Shown here piece after piece: positions 44,449-53,807 of a DNA stretch of 64,000 nucleotides. A program made the position numbers and the translations under genes. The notes under the pieces were generated by a model. That model was not told the DNA's origin and ran no database searches. It saw only the letters and a list, made by a program, of their open reading frames with translations. Numbering within the stretch: the first letter of the stretch is position 1; each line of letters opens with the position of its first letter. This DNA is from an uncultured Eubacteriales bacterium (GTDB taxonomy: Bacteria > Bacillota > Clostridia > Christensenellales > Borkfalkiaceae), in assembly GCA_905207235.1 (NCBI GenBank), contig CAJLKN010000002.1, positions 91,511 to 155,510 on the forward strand, written 5' to 3'.

Positions 44449-45246
44449 ATGAAATTTCGCTTTAACAGAAAACAGCTGTGCATACCTTACGCGGCGTTTT
44501 TGGTACTCTTCGTCATTGCGCCGCTCGTTGTCATAGTCTATTATGCATTCACTAACGGTCAGGGCAATTTTACCATTGACAACCTCGTAGGCTTCTTTTC
44601 CAGCACAAATACACTGGGCACGCTCGTTTACAGCTTTGCACTTGCTATTTGCACGACGGCTCTCTGCCTCGTCATTGCATATCCCACCGCGTATATACTC
44701 GCGCGCAGCAACTTCAAGAAAAAGTATGTTCTTTTACTGCTGTTCATTCTTCCCATGTGGATAAACTTCACGCTGAGAATTACCGCTTTAAAGGAAATAC
44801 TTTCCGTTATAGAGGGCAACATATCCGCCTATCCCTTCCTCAATTCGGTGATTGGCATGACGTACGACTTTTTGCCGTTCATGATACTTCCCCTCTACAC
44901 CTCGCTTTTAAAGCTCGATAAAAATCTGATGGAAGCCGCGCAGGACCTCGGAGCGAATAAACTTACGGTATTTTTAAGAATTACGCTCCCCCTTTCCGTT
45001 CCAGGAATAATTTCCGGCGTTACGATGGTCCTTTTGCCTTCGATGACAAACTACGTAGTGCTCGACATGCTCTACAACTCGACTTACATCATGGGCAGCC
45101 TGATAGGCAGTTATTTCAGCGCTTACGACTGGAACAACGGTTCAATGATTTCGCTCGTACTTCTCGTTATAATATTTATTGTTACGCTCGTTACCAACCG
45201 CTTCAGCGATAAGGACGACAACGGCGGCAGGGAGGCAATATTATGA
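44449..45246 (+). CDS. potB: Spermidine/putrescine ABC transporter permease
   Basis: One of two channel subunits. The 265-residue protein has six hydrophobic helices and the EAA-loop motif EAAQDLGANKLTVFLRITLPLSVPGI that contacts PotA. The N-terminus (RKQLCIPYAAFLVLFVIAPL) is typical of PotB. It overlaps potC by four bases (ATGA). Confidence 0.94.
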   Translation: MKFRFNRKQLCIPYAAFLVLFVIAPLVVIVYYAFTNGQGNFTIDNLVGFFSSTNTLGTLVYSFALAICTTALCLVIAYPTAYILARSNFKKKYVLLLLFILPMWINFTLRITALKEILSVIEGNISAYPFLNSVIGMTYDFLPFMILPLYTSLLKLDKNLMEAAQDLGANKLTVFLRITLPLSVPGIISGVTMVLLPSMTNYVVLDMLYNSTYIMGSLIGSYFSAYDWNNGSMISLVLLVIIFIVTLVTNRFSDKDDNGGREAIL

Positions 45247-46055
45247 AAAAAATATTACCCGTTATATGGCTTTGCCTTATACTGCTCTTCATCTATATCC
45301 CCATACTCGTCCTTGCAGTCTATTCATTTACCGATGCTGCCATGGTCGGCGCGGGAATAAGCGCATTTTCGTTCGATAATTATATACACCTGTTCATGAA
45401 CGAGGAACTGCGCGATATGATTGTCGGAACGGTTGTCTTAGCGCTCGTTTCGGCGACAATCGCAACAATTTTAGGCACCCTCGGCGCGATAGGCGGATTT
45501 TACTCCAAAAAAGTAAGCAAAACGCTGCTTCATTCGGCTAACCAGATACCCGTTGTCAATGCGGACATAGTTACAGGCTTTTCCGTGTGCGTACTGCTCA
45601 TCGTACTTCTCGGCGTAAGCAAGGATACTTTTGTTCCCCTCGGAATTGGTCATGTAGTTCTCTGCGCGCCCTTCGTTTACCTCTCCGTTCTGCCTAAGCT
45701 CAAGCAAATGGACAACAACCTTTACGAAGCGGCGCTCGACCTCGGCGCAACGCCCGCACAAGCGCTCTTCAAAGTTGTCATTCCCCAGCTCATTCCCGGC
45801 ATTGTTTCGGGCTTTATGCTCGCCATAACTCTGTCGCTCGACGACTATTTTATTACGACTTATACAAAGCCCTCTACGTTCGATACGATAAGCACCTACG
45901 TCGTAAATGCGACGAAGGGCAGCCAGACAGAAATTAAAACGGCTCTGTGGGCGCTCTCCACCCTTATTTTCCTTATAGTTGTGGTAGTCGTAGTGGTTAT
46001 GAACCTTACTGCGGCAAAAAAGCGCAAGGAGGTAAACACAAATGAAAAAGTTTAA
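45243..46055 (+). CDS. potC: Spermidine/putrescine ABC transporter permease
   Basis: Second channel subunit, 270 residues with six helices. The EAA loop reads EAALDLGATPAQALFKVVIPQLIPGI. The motif SLDDYFITTY before the last helices is characteristic of PotC. It starts inside the potB stop codon and overlaps potD by 14 bases, so the operon is tightly coupled. Confidence 0.94.
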   Translation: MKKILPVIWLCLILLFIYIPILVLAVYSFTDAAMVGAGISAFSFDNYIHLFMNEELRDMIVGTVVLALVSATIATILGTLGAIGGFYSKKVSKTLLHSANQIPVVNADIVTGFSVCVLLIVLLGVSKDTFVPLGIGHVVLCAPFVYLSVLPKLKQMDNNLYEAALDLGATPAQALFKVVIPQLIPGIVSGFMLAITLSLDDYFITTYTKPSTFDTISTYVVNATKGSQTEIKTALWALSTLIFLIVVVVVVVMNLTAAKKRKEVNTNEKV

Positions 46056-47709
46056 AAAGTTTGCCTGCGCGGCCTCGGCGTGCGCACTCCTTGCGGCGTC
46101 CTCCCTCACCCTTTTCGGCTGCGGCGGAACGACGGACGTAATTACCCTGCGCATTTGCAACTGGGAAGAATATATCGACCTCGGCGACTGGGGGGACGAT
46201 GAACTCATCGACATCGAAAATAATTTTGCAGAAAATCCCGAAGACGGCGTTTTCGGTGAAAATTCGATGGTGGACGACTTTGTAGAATGGTTCAACAGCA
46301 ACCACGATTACCAGGTCGAGGTTGAATATTCAACTTTCGGCACGAACGAGGACCTTTACAACAGACTTTCGCTGGGCGATAAGTATGACCTTGTATGCCC
46401 CTCCGACTACATGATAATGAAATTGCTCGACGAAGGTCAGATACAGCCCTTTTCCGAAGAGTTTTTCGATACGGACAAAGAGCAGAATTATTATGTAAAC
46501 AATGTTTCGCCTTACATTACGGGCATTTTTGACCAGTATGAATGGAACGGCGGAACATGGAACGATTACGCCGCATGCTATATGTGGGGAACGACAGGGC
46601 TTGTCTATAACCCCGAAAAAATTGCAAGCCCCGAAGACGTTGAAACCTGGAATATTTTGCGTAACCAAGATTACAACAAACAGGTAACCATTAAGGACAA
46701 CGTCCGCGACGCTTACTTTGTAACGCTCGGCATGATAAACCGCGACGAACTTCTTTCGCTCGGCACGACCTCCTCCGACGCAGCAAGGCGCAGCGACATA
46801 CTCAACGATACGGCGAGCGAAACCATTTCCGCGGCGGAAGACGTACTCAAAGATATAAAAGAAAACGTTTACTCGTTCGAAACCGACAGCGGCAAAGCCG
46901 ACATGGTAACGGGCAAAGTAATAGCCAATTACCAGTGGTCGGGCGACGCGGTTTACATTATGGATGAAGCCGAAGGCGACGAACTCAACCCCACGGAGCT
47001 GTGGTATTCGGTTCCCGACGAGTGCACAAACCTCTGGTTCGACGGCTGGGTAATGCTTAAAAACGGCATTGAAGGAAACGCGCAGAGACAGGAAGCCGCA
47101 GAGGCGTTTGTAAACTTCCTCTCTCGCCCCGACAACGCCGTGAGAAATATGTACTATATAGGCTACACCTCCTCCATTGCAAGCGACCTCGTGTATGATT
47201 ACATGGACTGGACATACGGCTTTGTTTTCGACCCCTCGGACGAAGAATACTTCGATGCAGAACTTACGGACGTTTACGAATACGACCTCAGCTATTTCTT
47301 CGGCGAAGGATACGCCCCTCTCTACGTTGACGCTTCGACATTCGAACTCGATTACGACAATCTTACCCCCTCCGTGCAGACGCTGGGCGAGGAATACGGA
47401 AACGATATAGAATATAACGTTTACAGCGGAGCGGACATTGACCGCGGAAGGCAGCTGTTTGCGCAGTATCCGCCCTCAAACGTCATCGACAGAAGCGTTG
47501 TAATGCTCGATTTCGGCGACAAACTTTCCGAAATTAACCAGATGTGGATTAACGTGCGCTGCCTCGACCTGATTGACATCGACCCCGTAACCGTGGGCAT
47601 TGTGGCCGCAGTCATAGGCGTGATAGTCATAGCAATACTTCTTTATGTGTTCAGATACAGACTTTTCATAAAGCACAAACCCAAAAAGGGTTATACCCTT
47701 GCACAATAA
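46042..47709 (+). CDS. potD: Polyamine-binding lipoprotein with C-terminal membrane helix
   Basis: Extracellular receptor of the Pot transporter. It has a lipoprotein signal with the lipidation Cys at residue 27 (LTLFGC), then a PotD-type periplasmic-binding fold (LRICNWEEYID, YDLVCPSDYM, YQWSGDAVYIMDE). Typical PotD has about 350 residues; this one has 555. The C-terminal extension has an acidic, tyrosine-rich part and ends in a strong membrane helix (about 517-538) with a basic tail RYRLFIKHKPKK. It would thus be anchored at both ends. The gene begins within potC and is followed by a terminator. Confidence 0.9.
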   Translation: MKKFKKFACAASACALLAASSLTLFGCGGTTDVITLRICNWEEYIDLGDWGDDELIDIENNFAENPEDGVFGENSMVDDFVEWFNSNHDYQVEVEYSTFGTNEDLYNRLSLGDKYDLVCPSDYMIMKLLDEGQIQPFSEEFFDTDKEQNYYVNNVSPYITGIFDQYEWNGGTWNDYAACYMWGTTGLVYNPEKIASPEDVETWNILRNQDYNKQVTIKDNVRDAYFVTLGMINRDELLSLGTTSSDAARRSDILNDTASETISAAEDVLKDIKENVYSFETDSGKADMVTGKVIANYQWSGDAVYIMDEAEGDELNPTELWYSVPDECTNLWFDGWVMLKNGIEGNAQRQEAAEAFVNFLSRPDNAVRNMYYIGYTSSIASDLVYDYMDWTYGFVFDPSDEEYFDAELTDVYEYDLSYFFGEGYAPLYVDASTFELDYDNLTPSVQTLGEEYGNDIEYNVYSGADIDRGRQLFAQYPPSNVIDRSVVMLDFGDKLSEINQMWINVRCLDLIDIDPVTVGIVAAVIGVIVIAILLYVFRYRLFIKHKPKKGYTLAQ

Positions 47710-47716
47710 AGAAACG

Positions 47717-47750
47717 CGGGCGCGGAAGTTTATTCCGCGCCCGTTTTTTA
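47717..47750 (+). terminator. Intrinsic terminator of the pot operon
   Basis: 11-base stem CGGGCGCGGAA (47717-47727) and TTCCGCGCCCG (47733-47743) followed by TTTTTT. Confidence 0.94.
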
Positions 47751-47789
47751 TTTAAAGATGTTCTGGACAACCATACGCAAATTGACGCA

Positions 47790-47824
47790 TAAAATTATCC
47801 CGCCGCACATAAGTGCGGCGGGAT
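47790..47824 (-). terminator. Terminator of tRNA-Arg
   Basis: Perfect 12-base stem ATCCCGCCGCAC (47797-47808) and GTGCGGCGGGAT (47813-47824), followed on the minus strand by AATTTTA; it lies seven bases past the CCA end. Confidence 0.85.
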
Positions 47825-47831
47825 GTCTTTA

Positions 47832-47906
47832 TGGTACTCCCGCTGGGAATCGAACCCGGAACGGCCCCTTAGGAGGGGGCTGTTATATCCATTTAACTAC
47901 GGAAGC
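47832..47906 (-). tRNA. tRNA-Arg (anticodon CCT)
   Basis: The minus strand folds into a cloverleaf. The acceptor is GCTTCCG paired with CGGGAGT (two G-U pairs), the D-arm TAGTTAAATGGATATAAC, and the anticodon arm GCCCC-CTCCTAA-GGGGC with anticodon CCT. The T-arm has GGTTCGATTCC. The discriminator is A and CCA is encoded. It reads the AGG codon. Confidence 0.95.
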
Positions 47907-47923
47907 TCAAACTTTACCTGAAT

Positions 47924-47952
47924 ATAATACAACAAAGGCGCAAAAAAATCAA
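47924..47952 (-). promoter_or_regulatory. Promoter of tRNA-Arg
   Basis: Minus-strand -35 TTGATT (47947-47952) and -10 TATTAT (47924-47929) with 17-base spacing. Confidence 0.6.
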
Positions 47953-47992
47953 TAAAATTTCAAGGCTGTACAGCAATTTTTGATTTTAATTA

Positions 47993-48027
47993 TAAAGGCG
48001 CGCGACATGCTATGTCGCGCGCCTTTA
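47993..48027 (-). terminator. Terminator after mscL
   Basis: Perfect 16-base stem (47993-48008 with 48012-48027) and a three-base loop, just after the mscL stop. The minus-strand tail is CCTTTATAATT, only modestly T-rich. Confidence 0.8.
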
Positions 48028-48043
48028 CAATTTATTTTATACA

Positions 48044-48676
48044 TTATTTCTCGCTGTCGTTTGCGCCCGTCGTTTTGATATCTGCGAGCAGGTCGCGTAT
48101 CTGGGTAAGCAACTCTTCCGCCGTAGGTTTTGCCGCTTCGGCTTCCTTTCTCTTCTTTTCCTCTTCTTCAGCCTTCTTTTTATCGACTATCGCTTCGTCG
48201 GCTTTTCTGCCTGCCTCAACAAGGCTCATGCCTTCCTTTTTGAATTGACGCATCAGCTTAATTCTTTCTTTGCCCTCATCGCCCGTAACATCGCTGGCAA
48301 CCTGCTTTAAGGCGACAAACATTTTAAGTATCACAAAAAGAATTACAGCAATTAGCAGGAAATCGACAATGCTGTTTATCATTGTGCCCCAATCGATAAA
48401 CAGAGTATTTGTCCAGTCTATAACCGAAGTTGCAACGCCGTCGGCATCCATAACATACACAGGCTTTCCGAGCACGGTGCGAAGCCCCTCGAGCCCCTGT
48501 CCGCCCGTAGCCGACCTTACTGCCCAGTTTACAAGCGGCATAAGTATGCCCTTTGTCAATGCCGTTACAATCGCCGTAAACGCGCCTGCGATAATGACGC
48601 CGACAGCCATATCCACGACGTTGCCGCGGCAAATAAACTTTTTGAATTCAGCCCATAATTGTTTTATCTTTGACAT
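48044..48676 (-). CDS. mscL: Large-conductance mechanosensitive channel, extended form
   Basis: Osmotic safety valve. The N-terminus (FKKFICRGNVVDMAVGVIIAGAFTAIV) is the conserved MscL amphipathic helix and first membrane helix; a second helix (INSIVDFLLIAVILFVILKM) follows. The protein is 210 residues against about 130-150 for the family. The outer loop is enlarged, and the C-terminus adds about 75 charged residues with a Lys/Glu-rich helix (DKKKAEEEEKKRKEAEAA). GAGG precedes the ATG by nine bases. It is the last gene after the flavodiiron gene. Confidence 0.94.
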   Translation of the reverse strand: MSKIKQLWAEFKKFICRGNVVDMAVGVIIAGAFTAIVTALTKGILMPLVNWAVRSATGGQGLEGLRTVLGKPVYVMDADGVATSVIDWTNTLFIDWGTMINSIVDFLLIAVILFVILKMFVALKQVASDVTGDEGKERIKLMRQFKKEGMSLVEAGRKADEAIVDKKKAEEEEKKRKEAEAAKPTAEELLTQIRDLLADIKTTGANDSEK

Positions 48677-48682
48677 AATATT

Positions 48683-49840
48683 TTACCTCGCAAGTTCTTC
48701 CGCAAGCGCTTTAATGCTTGCAGCAGAATCTGCGCTGAGCGCAGATCTGATTTTAACCACCGTCTGAGCGTAGGTTATGTTTGCACACTTTTCAAATTTC
48801 GCCTGCATGAGTTTTGCCGCAACGGGCGCCCATGTTCCGTTTTCTATGAAAGCAAGCGTCCTCTTCTGGTAATTGCGCTCGGTGAGGCAATCTATAAACT
48901 CCCTCATGGCAGGGAAAATATCTGCGTTATATGTAGTTGTCGCGAGCACGAGTTTGGGATATCTGAACGCGTCAGCTATGCATACTGAACGGTCGTCGCG
49001 TACAAGGTCATGCACCAGCACGTCCTTTACTCCTGCCTCTTTAAGGCTGTCTTTAAGCAGTTCGGCTGCCTTTGCAGTATGTCCGTAAACAGACGAATAA
49101 GCTATCATAACGCCATCGCATTCGGGTTTATACGCCGCCCACGTCGCATAAAGATTGAGGTAATAAGCAATGTCTTCTTCGAGCGCGGGACCGTGAAGGG
49201 GATAAATGCCCTTTATTTCGAGCGCGGAGAGCTTTCTCAAAGCCGCTTCGACCTGCTTGCCGTATTTGCCGACAATGCCGTAATAATAACGCCTTGCCTC
49301 CCCATCCCAAGGTTCATCGACATCGAGTGCGCCGAATTTGCCGAAACCGTCGGCAGAAAATACCGTCTTTGTGTATCCGTCGTAAGTTACAATTACTTCG
49401 GGCCAGTGCACCATGGGCGCAAATATGAAGTGAAGGTCGTGCGTGCCGAGGTTGAGAACAGAACCGTCGCTTACGACCTCTCTGCAATCGGCAAAATCAG
49501 TGCCGAAATATTCCGAAAGCATGACGAAAGTCTTGGCGTTGCCGACTATTTTTGCAGAGGGGAATTCGCGCACAAACCTCAACGTGTTCGCCGAGTGGTC
49601 GGGTTCCATATGCTGCACGACAATATAATCGGGTTGTCTTCCGCCGAGCACTTTTTTAACGTTCTCTATCCAGATATCGCCGAATTGTTCATCGACCGCA
49701 TCCATGACGGCAATTTTATCGTCCATAATGACATACGAATTGTAAGATACGCCGTTGGGAACTTTATAAATTCCCTCAAATAAATCTATTTTGTGATCGT
49801 TTACACCTACATAATAAGTGTCTTTTGCTTTTAAAACCAT
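48683..49840 (-). CDS. Flavodiiron protein (FprA/Rubredoxin:oxygen or NO reductase type)
   Basis: A-type flavoprotein that reduces O2 or NO and protects anaerobes. The N-terminal metallo-beta-lactamase-like domain carries diiron ligands in HMEPDH (77-82), and further histidine and aspartate ligands are in VHWPE, FSADGFGKFG and YPLHGPALE. The C-terminal flavodoxin domain (from about 250) has the FMN loop YSSVYGHTAKA. Length (385) fits the two-domain class A. It follows the GH28 gene by one base and precedes mscL by six. Confidence 0.93.
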   Translation of the reverse strand: MVLKAKDTYYVGVNDHKIDLFEGIYKVPNGVSYNSYVIMDDKIAVMDAVDEQFGDIWIENVKKVLGGRQPDYIVVQHMEPDHSANTLRFVREFPSAKIVGNAKTFVMLSEYFGTDFADCREVVSDGSVLNLGTHDLHFIFAPMVHWPEVIVTYDGYTKTVFSADGFGKFGALDVDEPWDGEARRYYYGIVGKYGKQVEAALRKLSALEIKGIYPLHGPALEEDIAYYLNLYATWAAYKPECDGVMIAYSSVYGHTAKAAELLKDSLKEAGVKDVLVHDLVRDDRSVCIADAFRYPKLVLATTTYNADIFPAMREFIDCLTERNYQKRTLAFIENGTWAPVAAKLMQAKFEKCANITYAQTVVKIRSALSADSAASIKALAEELAR

Positions 49841-49841
49841 A

Positions 49842-51359
49842 TTACTCCTCGAAAAATTGTTCTACGCCGTCGCAGACGACAGCCTGTCCGCTCGGCTCAT
49901 TTATTTTTACATTTACAAGGCGGACGCTTTTTACAAACTGAAAATACAGTCCGCCGTTTTTTACTTTTTCATTAATTTCCTTCATGTCGGGGAAACCCGC
50001 TTGCGCATCCCTGTTATAGGCGAACGATACGTTTTCAAACGTTACGCCCTCTATTGGTGCTTCGGGGAGACCGTAAAACGCGCCTGCGCAATATTCAACG
50101 CCCGTACAGACCATATCCTTAAACGTAAATGCACCTATGTGCGGCGTTCGGTCATCTACCGGAAGTTTATCGGTGGTATAGACATATTCCGTGTGTCCCG
50201 TCTGGTCGCCCATGTTGTAATACATATTGACGACAAAGGGCACCTTTACGTTTTTCATAATAATGTCGTTGAATTCAATGCCGTCGGTAATGCCTATTCT
50301 GCCTCTGCCGCGCCTCGTCTTTATGCGCAGTCCCCTGTCTGTGCCGTCAAAAAGGCATTTGCTTACAGAAATATTTTCTATTCCGCCAGAAAGTTCGCTT
50401 CCGAGCACCACGCCACCGTGCCCGTCGCACATAAGGCAATTTCGTATAGTTATATTTCTGCAAGGCTTTTTATATTTTTTTGCCTGTTCGATAGTCCCCG
50501 ATTTAATGGCTATACAATCGTCTCCTACGGAAATTTTAACTCCCGCTATCTCCACGCCGTCGCATGTGTCGGGATCTATGCCGTCGGTCGTAGGCATAGA
50601 GGGCGTATTGTAAAGATTTAAATCGTACAGGCGGACGTTTTCGCAAAAATACGGGTGAACATTCCAGCTGGGCGTATCCTTGACCGTAACGCCGTGCACG
50701 ACGACGTTTTTACAGCGGTTGAAAAACAAGCCGAAAGGTCGCCACGCGACGCGCTTGACCCTGTGATTGACGTACCAATCGCCATTCAGAGCGTTGCAAT
50801 CGATAATTCCGCCAACTATACTGAAATTGCTCGCGCCGTATGCGGTTATGAGCGAGGCGAAACAGGCTTCTTCCTCCCCCTGCCACGTGCCGAGGTTCAT
50901 ATCGCCAATAACTCCCGGCAGAACGGGATATGTGTGCCTTTGGGGATTGCCCAAAAGCACAGCTCCTTCGTCCAGCCACAAAGTCATATTGCTTTTCATG
51001 AATATCGGCGTGAGAAAATATATGCCGGCTGGAACATACAGAGTACCCTTTTCGGGCAGACAGGCTATCGCCGCCGAAAAAGCGGGCGTATCGTCGTGTA
51101 CTCCGTCGCCGTAAGCGTTAAAGTCTTTTACATTGAAAAGAATGCTTTCCTTTTCCGTCGTGAACGAAGCAGACTGACCGCACGCTTCAATCACGTAAGA
51201 TGTATCAGGTTCAAGCCCTATGACGGAAAATACATTTCTGTTGTCCGTGCGCACTTTATTTCCGTTGACGAAAATTTCATACTCGCACGGGCTAAAATAT
51301 TTTGTATCGTTGTAAAGTTCGGCGCAAACGCTGCGCGCGCCGACAGAAAGGATTTTCAT
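49842..51359 (-). CDS. GH28-family glycoside hydrolase (polygalacturonase-like)
   Basis: A 505-residue protein with an N-terminal fibronectin III-like domain of about 75 residues and a right-handed beta-helix of family GH28. It begins FNVKDFNAYGDGVHDDTPAF and has the catalytic motifs TDGID (about 258-262), GDDCIAIKSG (from about 279), CDGHGGVVLGSE and RIKT. These match exo-acting galacturonidases or related hydrolases. No signal peptide is present, so the substrate is probably an imported oligosaccharide. I take ATG 51359, which does not overlap the transporter gene; the open frame to 51392 would. Confidence 0.9.
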   Translation of the reverse strand: MKILSVGARSVCAELYNDTKYFSPCEYEIFVNGNKVRTDNRNVFSVIGLEPDTSYVIEACGQSASFTTEKESILFNVKDFNAYGDGVHDDTPAFSAAIACLPEKGTLYVPAGIYFLTPIFMKSNMTLWLDEGAVLLGNPQRHTYPVLPGVIGDMNLGTWQGEEEACFASLITAYGASNFSIVGGIIDCNALNGDWYVNHRVKRVAWRPFGLFFNRCKNVVVHGVTVKDTPSWNVHPYFCENVRLYDLNLYNTPSMPTTDGIDPDTCDGVEIAGVKISVGDDCIAIKSGTIEQAKKYKKPCRNITIRNCLMCDGHGGVVLGSELSGGIENISVSKCLFDGTDRGLRIKTRRGRGRIGITDGIEFNDIIMKNVKVPFVVNMYYNMGDQTGHTEYVYTTDKLPVDDRTPHIGAFTFKDMVCTGVEYCAGAFYGLPEAPIEGVTFENVSFAYNRDAQAGFPDMKEINEKVKNGGLYFQFVKSVRLVNVKINEPSGQAVVCDGVEQFFEE

Positions 51360-51367
51360 ATATAAAC

Positions 51368-52453
51368 TCAAACTACAATAAGTCCCGCACACATGAGTAT
51401 AAATACCATGACAAATATCGTTATGACCGAGCAGACGCTTGTCCAGACGACAAGCTGCGTAGCCAACTGTTCGTCGTTTTTCATTTCTCCCGCCATTATA
51501 GCGCTTGAAACCGCCACGGGCGTTCCGAAGAGGGCTATAAGCGTGGGATATACTGCCGCGTCGAAGTTAAGCCAATCGGTGTAATTGCTTAACAGCACCG
51601 CAAGTCCTATACCTATGACAGGGGCAATTATTATTCTCCACGCGGAAGCTATAATTATTTCCTTAGTCATTCCCTTTACCGCAGAGAACTTGAACTGACC
51701 GCCGAGCACGACGAGCGCCAGTGGCGAAGCTATGCTCTTTAAGTCTGATATCGCGGTATAGAGAAATTTGAACTGATTATCGAAACGGAAAGGCGTTTCG
51801 CCGCCGCAGCAAGCGCGCTCGAGCTCGCGGAAACCGACAAACACAAGACCGACAACCACACCTATTATGAGGGGGTTCTTGATTATGTTTATGAGAATAT
51901 TTTTTATGCTGTGCTTGTTCTTATGAGCGATAGGCGTGCTCTGAACGCCCTCGGCGTTAGCTTTTAGGCTGGTTTCGTCGAGAACCCTCTCTTCATCTCC
52001 TACGAATATTGAGAGCGCAACGACGGCAAGTATATTGAAAACGGGTATGGAAAATGCCGAAACAATGCCTGCTATAGCCGTATCGCCGCCCAGCCTTTCG
52101 ACGAGGACGAGACCTATTATAGCAAAATTGCTGCGGAAGGTACATTGAAGAATTACGCCTTTACGCTTATTGTCCTTTGTGGTAAGTATGGCGGTGAGGA
52201 GACCGAGAGCAAAAATTGCACAGATCACAACTACCGCATAGATGACTACCGACCATTCGATATTGAAGCTATCCATGCTGTCGTAAATGTTGATGAACAG
52301 CATGCAGGGCAGGCACACCTTAAAGACAAACTTGTTGCCTATGCTGACAAAATTTGCATTGAGAAAATTAAAACGCCTTAAAAGATAACCTAAAAGTATC
52401 AAAAGCACTATGGGCACGACGGCGTTAAGCGAAGTAATAAAAATATCTAACAT
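51368..52453 (-). CDS. AEC-family (auxin efflux carrier-like) transporter
   Basis: Membrane permease of the AEC/PIN-like superfamily with about ten hydrophobic segments. The N-terminus LNAVVPIVLLILLGYLLRR and the C-terminal PTLIALFGTPVAVSSAIMAGEM are family hallmarks. A cytoplasmic loop rich in charged residues lies around 170-200. Bacterial members export or import small organic acids such as malate; the substrate here is unknown. ATG 52453 (361 residues) has GAGGGAG about 12 bases upstream. It is followed nine bases later by the GH28 gene. Confidence 0.88.
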   Translation of the reverse strand: MLDIFITSLNAVVPIVLLILLGYLLRRFNFLNANFVSIGNKFVFKVCLPCMLFINIYDSMDSFNIEWSVVIYAVVVICAIFALGLLTAILTTKDNKRKGVILQCTFRSNFAIIGLVLVERLGGDTAIAGIVSAFSIPVFNILAVVALSIFVGDEERVLDETSLKANAEGVQSTPIAHKNKHSIKNILINIIKNPLIIGVVVGLVFVGFRELERACCGGETPFRFDNQFKFLYTAISDLKSIASPLALVVLGGQFKFSAVKGMTKEIIIASAWRIIIAPVIGIGLAVLLSNYTDWLNFDAAVYPTLIALFGTPVAVSSAIMAGEMKNDEQLATQLVVWTSVCSVITIFVMVFILMCAGLIVV

Positions 52454-52547
52454 ACGATTTTGTTGCTCCCTCATTCTTACGGCGATTTGAGCCGCTTTTA
52501 ACAGACAGAACCCACGCAATAAAAATTGCGCGGATCCATATACTTTT

Positions 52548-53807
52548 TTATCTTATATTTCCTACGCCGCGCACAACATATTTGTACGTGGTGAGTTCTT
52601 TCAGTCCCATCGGTCCGCGTGCATGCAATTTCTGGGTGGAAATACCCATCTCGCAGCCCAGACCGAATTCTCCGCCGTCGGTAAAACGGGTTGAAGCATT
52701 TACGTAAACCGCCGCGCTGTCCACAAGTCTTAAAAATTTGTCAGCGCAGGCATGATCTTCTGTAATGATGCAATCGCTGTGCCCCGTCGAATGTTCGGCG
52801 ATATGCCGCACGGCTTCGTCTATTCCGTCAACGACTTTTACTGCCATTATATAGTCGAGAAATTCCGTATCGAAATCAGTCTTCCCCGCCTCGACGCAGT
52901 TGAATTTGCCGCCGAGAATGCTGTATGCCGCGGGATCGAGTTTGAGCAAAACGGGATGGTCGGGGCGGTTCTTCACGAGAGCGTTGTATAAAACGGGAAG
53001 AAACGCGGGTGCAATGTCGGCATGGACGAGGCAAACTTCCATAGCGTTGCAAACCGAAGGTCGGCTGCATTTGGCGTTAAGTATTATCTTTTCCGCCATA
53101 TCGAAGCGTGCGGATTTATCCACATACACGTGGCATATGCCCGTTCCCGTCTGTATGCATGGAACTTTTGCGTTCTGCACGCAGGCATTTATCAGCCCCG
53201 CGCCCCCTCTCGGGATAAGCAGATCGACGTAACCCACCGCCGTCATCAACGCTTCCGCGCTGTGCCTCGAAGTGTCTTCCACCAGATTTATGAGATTTTC
53301 ATTGAGCCCGCAGCTTTTAAGCCCTTTGCGCATAGCCTCAACTATTGCGATAGCAGATTTATGCGCTTCCTTTCCAGCCCTGAGCACGCATGCATTTCCG
53401 CTTTTCAGGCAGAGCGCGGCGGCGTCGGACGTTACGTTGGGTCGGCTTTCGTAAATTATTGCAACGACGCCGAGCGGTACGCTCACCTTCTTTATGCACA
53501 ACCCGTCGCGGCGAGTAAAGCCGTCAAGAATATTGCCTACGGGGTCGGTGAGGGCTGCAACTTCCCTTACGCCAGACGCCATAGCGGCTATGCGCTCTTT
53601 TGTCAGGCACAATCTGTCGAGCATTACGTCTGAAATCTTACCTTTCGCATCCTCCATATCCTGCGCGTTTGCGGCAAGTATGGCGGGCGTATCCTCCTCC
53701 AGAGCAAGCGCCATTGCATACAGAGCGTCATTCTTCTGCGCCGTGGTGAGAAGCGCAGCCTCTTTCTTGGCGTCAAAAGCCTTTTTCAAAGTTAGCATAG
53801 TGGTCAT
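52548..53807 (-). CDS. proA: Glutamate-5-semialdehyde dehydrogenase (gamma-glutamyl phosphate reductase)
   Basis: Second step of proline synthesis, NADPH-dependent. The 419-residue aldehyde dehydrogenase-like protein has PLGVVAIIYESRPNVT and the region QTGTGICHVYVD typical of ProA, with the catalytic Cys in the conserved KCSRPSVCNAMEVCL segment. The ATG overlaps the proB stop (ATGA). The two genes work consecutively. Confidence 0.96.
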   Translation of the reverse strand: MTTMLTLKKAFDAKKEAALLTTAQKNDALYAMALALEEDTPAILAANAQDMEDAKGKISDVMLDRLCLTKERIAAMASGVREVAALTDPVGNILDGFTRRDGLCIKKVSVPLGVVAIIYESRPNVTSDAAALCLKSGNACVLRAGKEAHKSAIAIVEAMRKGLKSCGLNENLINLVEDTSRHSAEALMTAVGYVDLLIPRGGAGLINACVQNAKVPCIQTGTGICHVYVDKSARFDMAEKIILNAKCSRPSVCNAMEVCLVHADIAPAFLPVLYNALVKNRPDHPVLLKLDPAAYSILGGKFNCVEAGKTDFDTEFLDYIMAVKVVDGIDEAVRHIAEHSTGHSDCIITEDHACADKFLRLVDSAAVYVNASTRFTDGGEFGLGCEMGISTQKLHARGPMGLKELTTYKYVVRGVGNIR

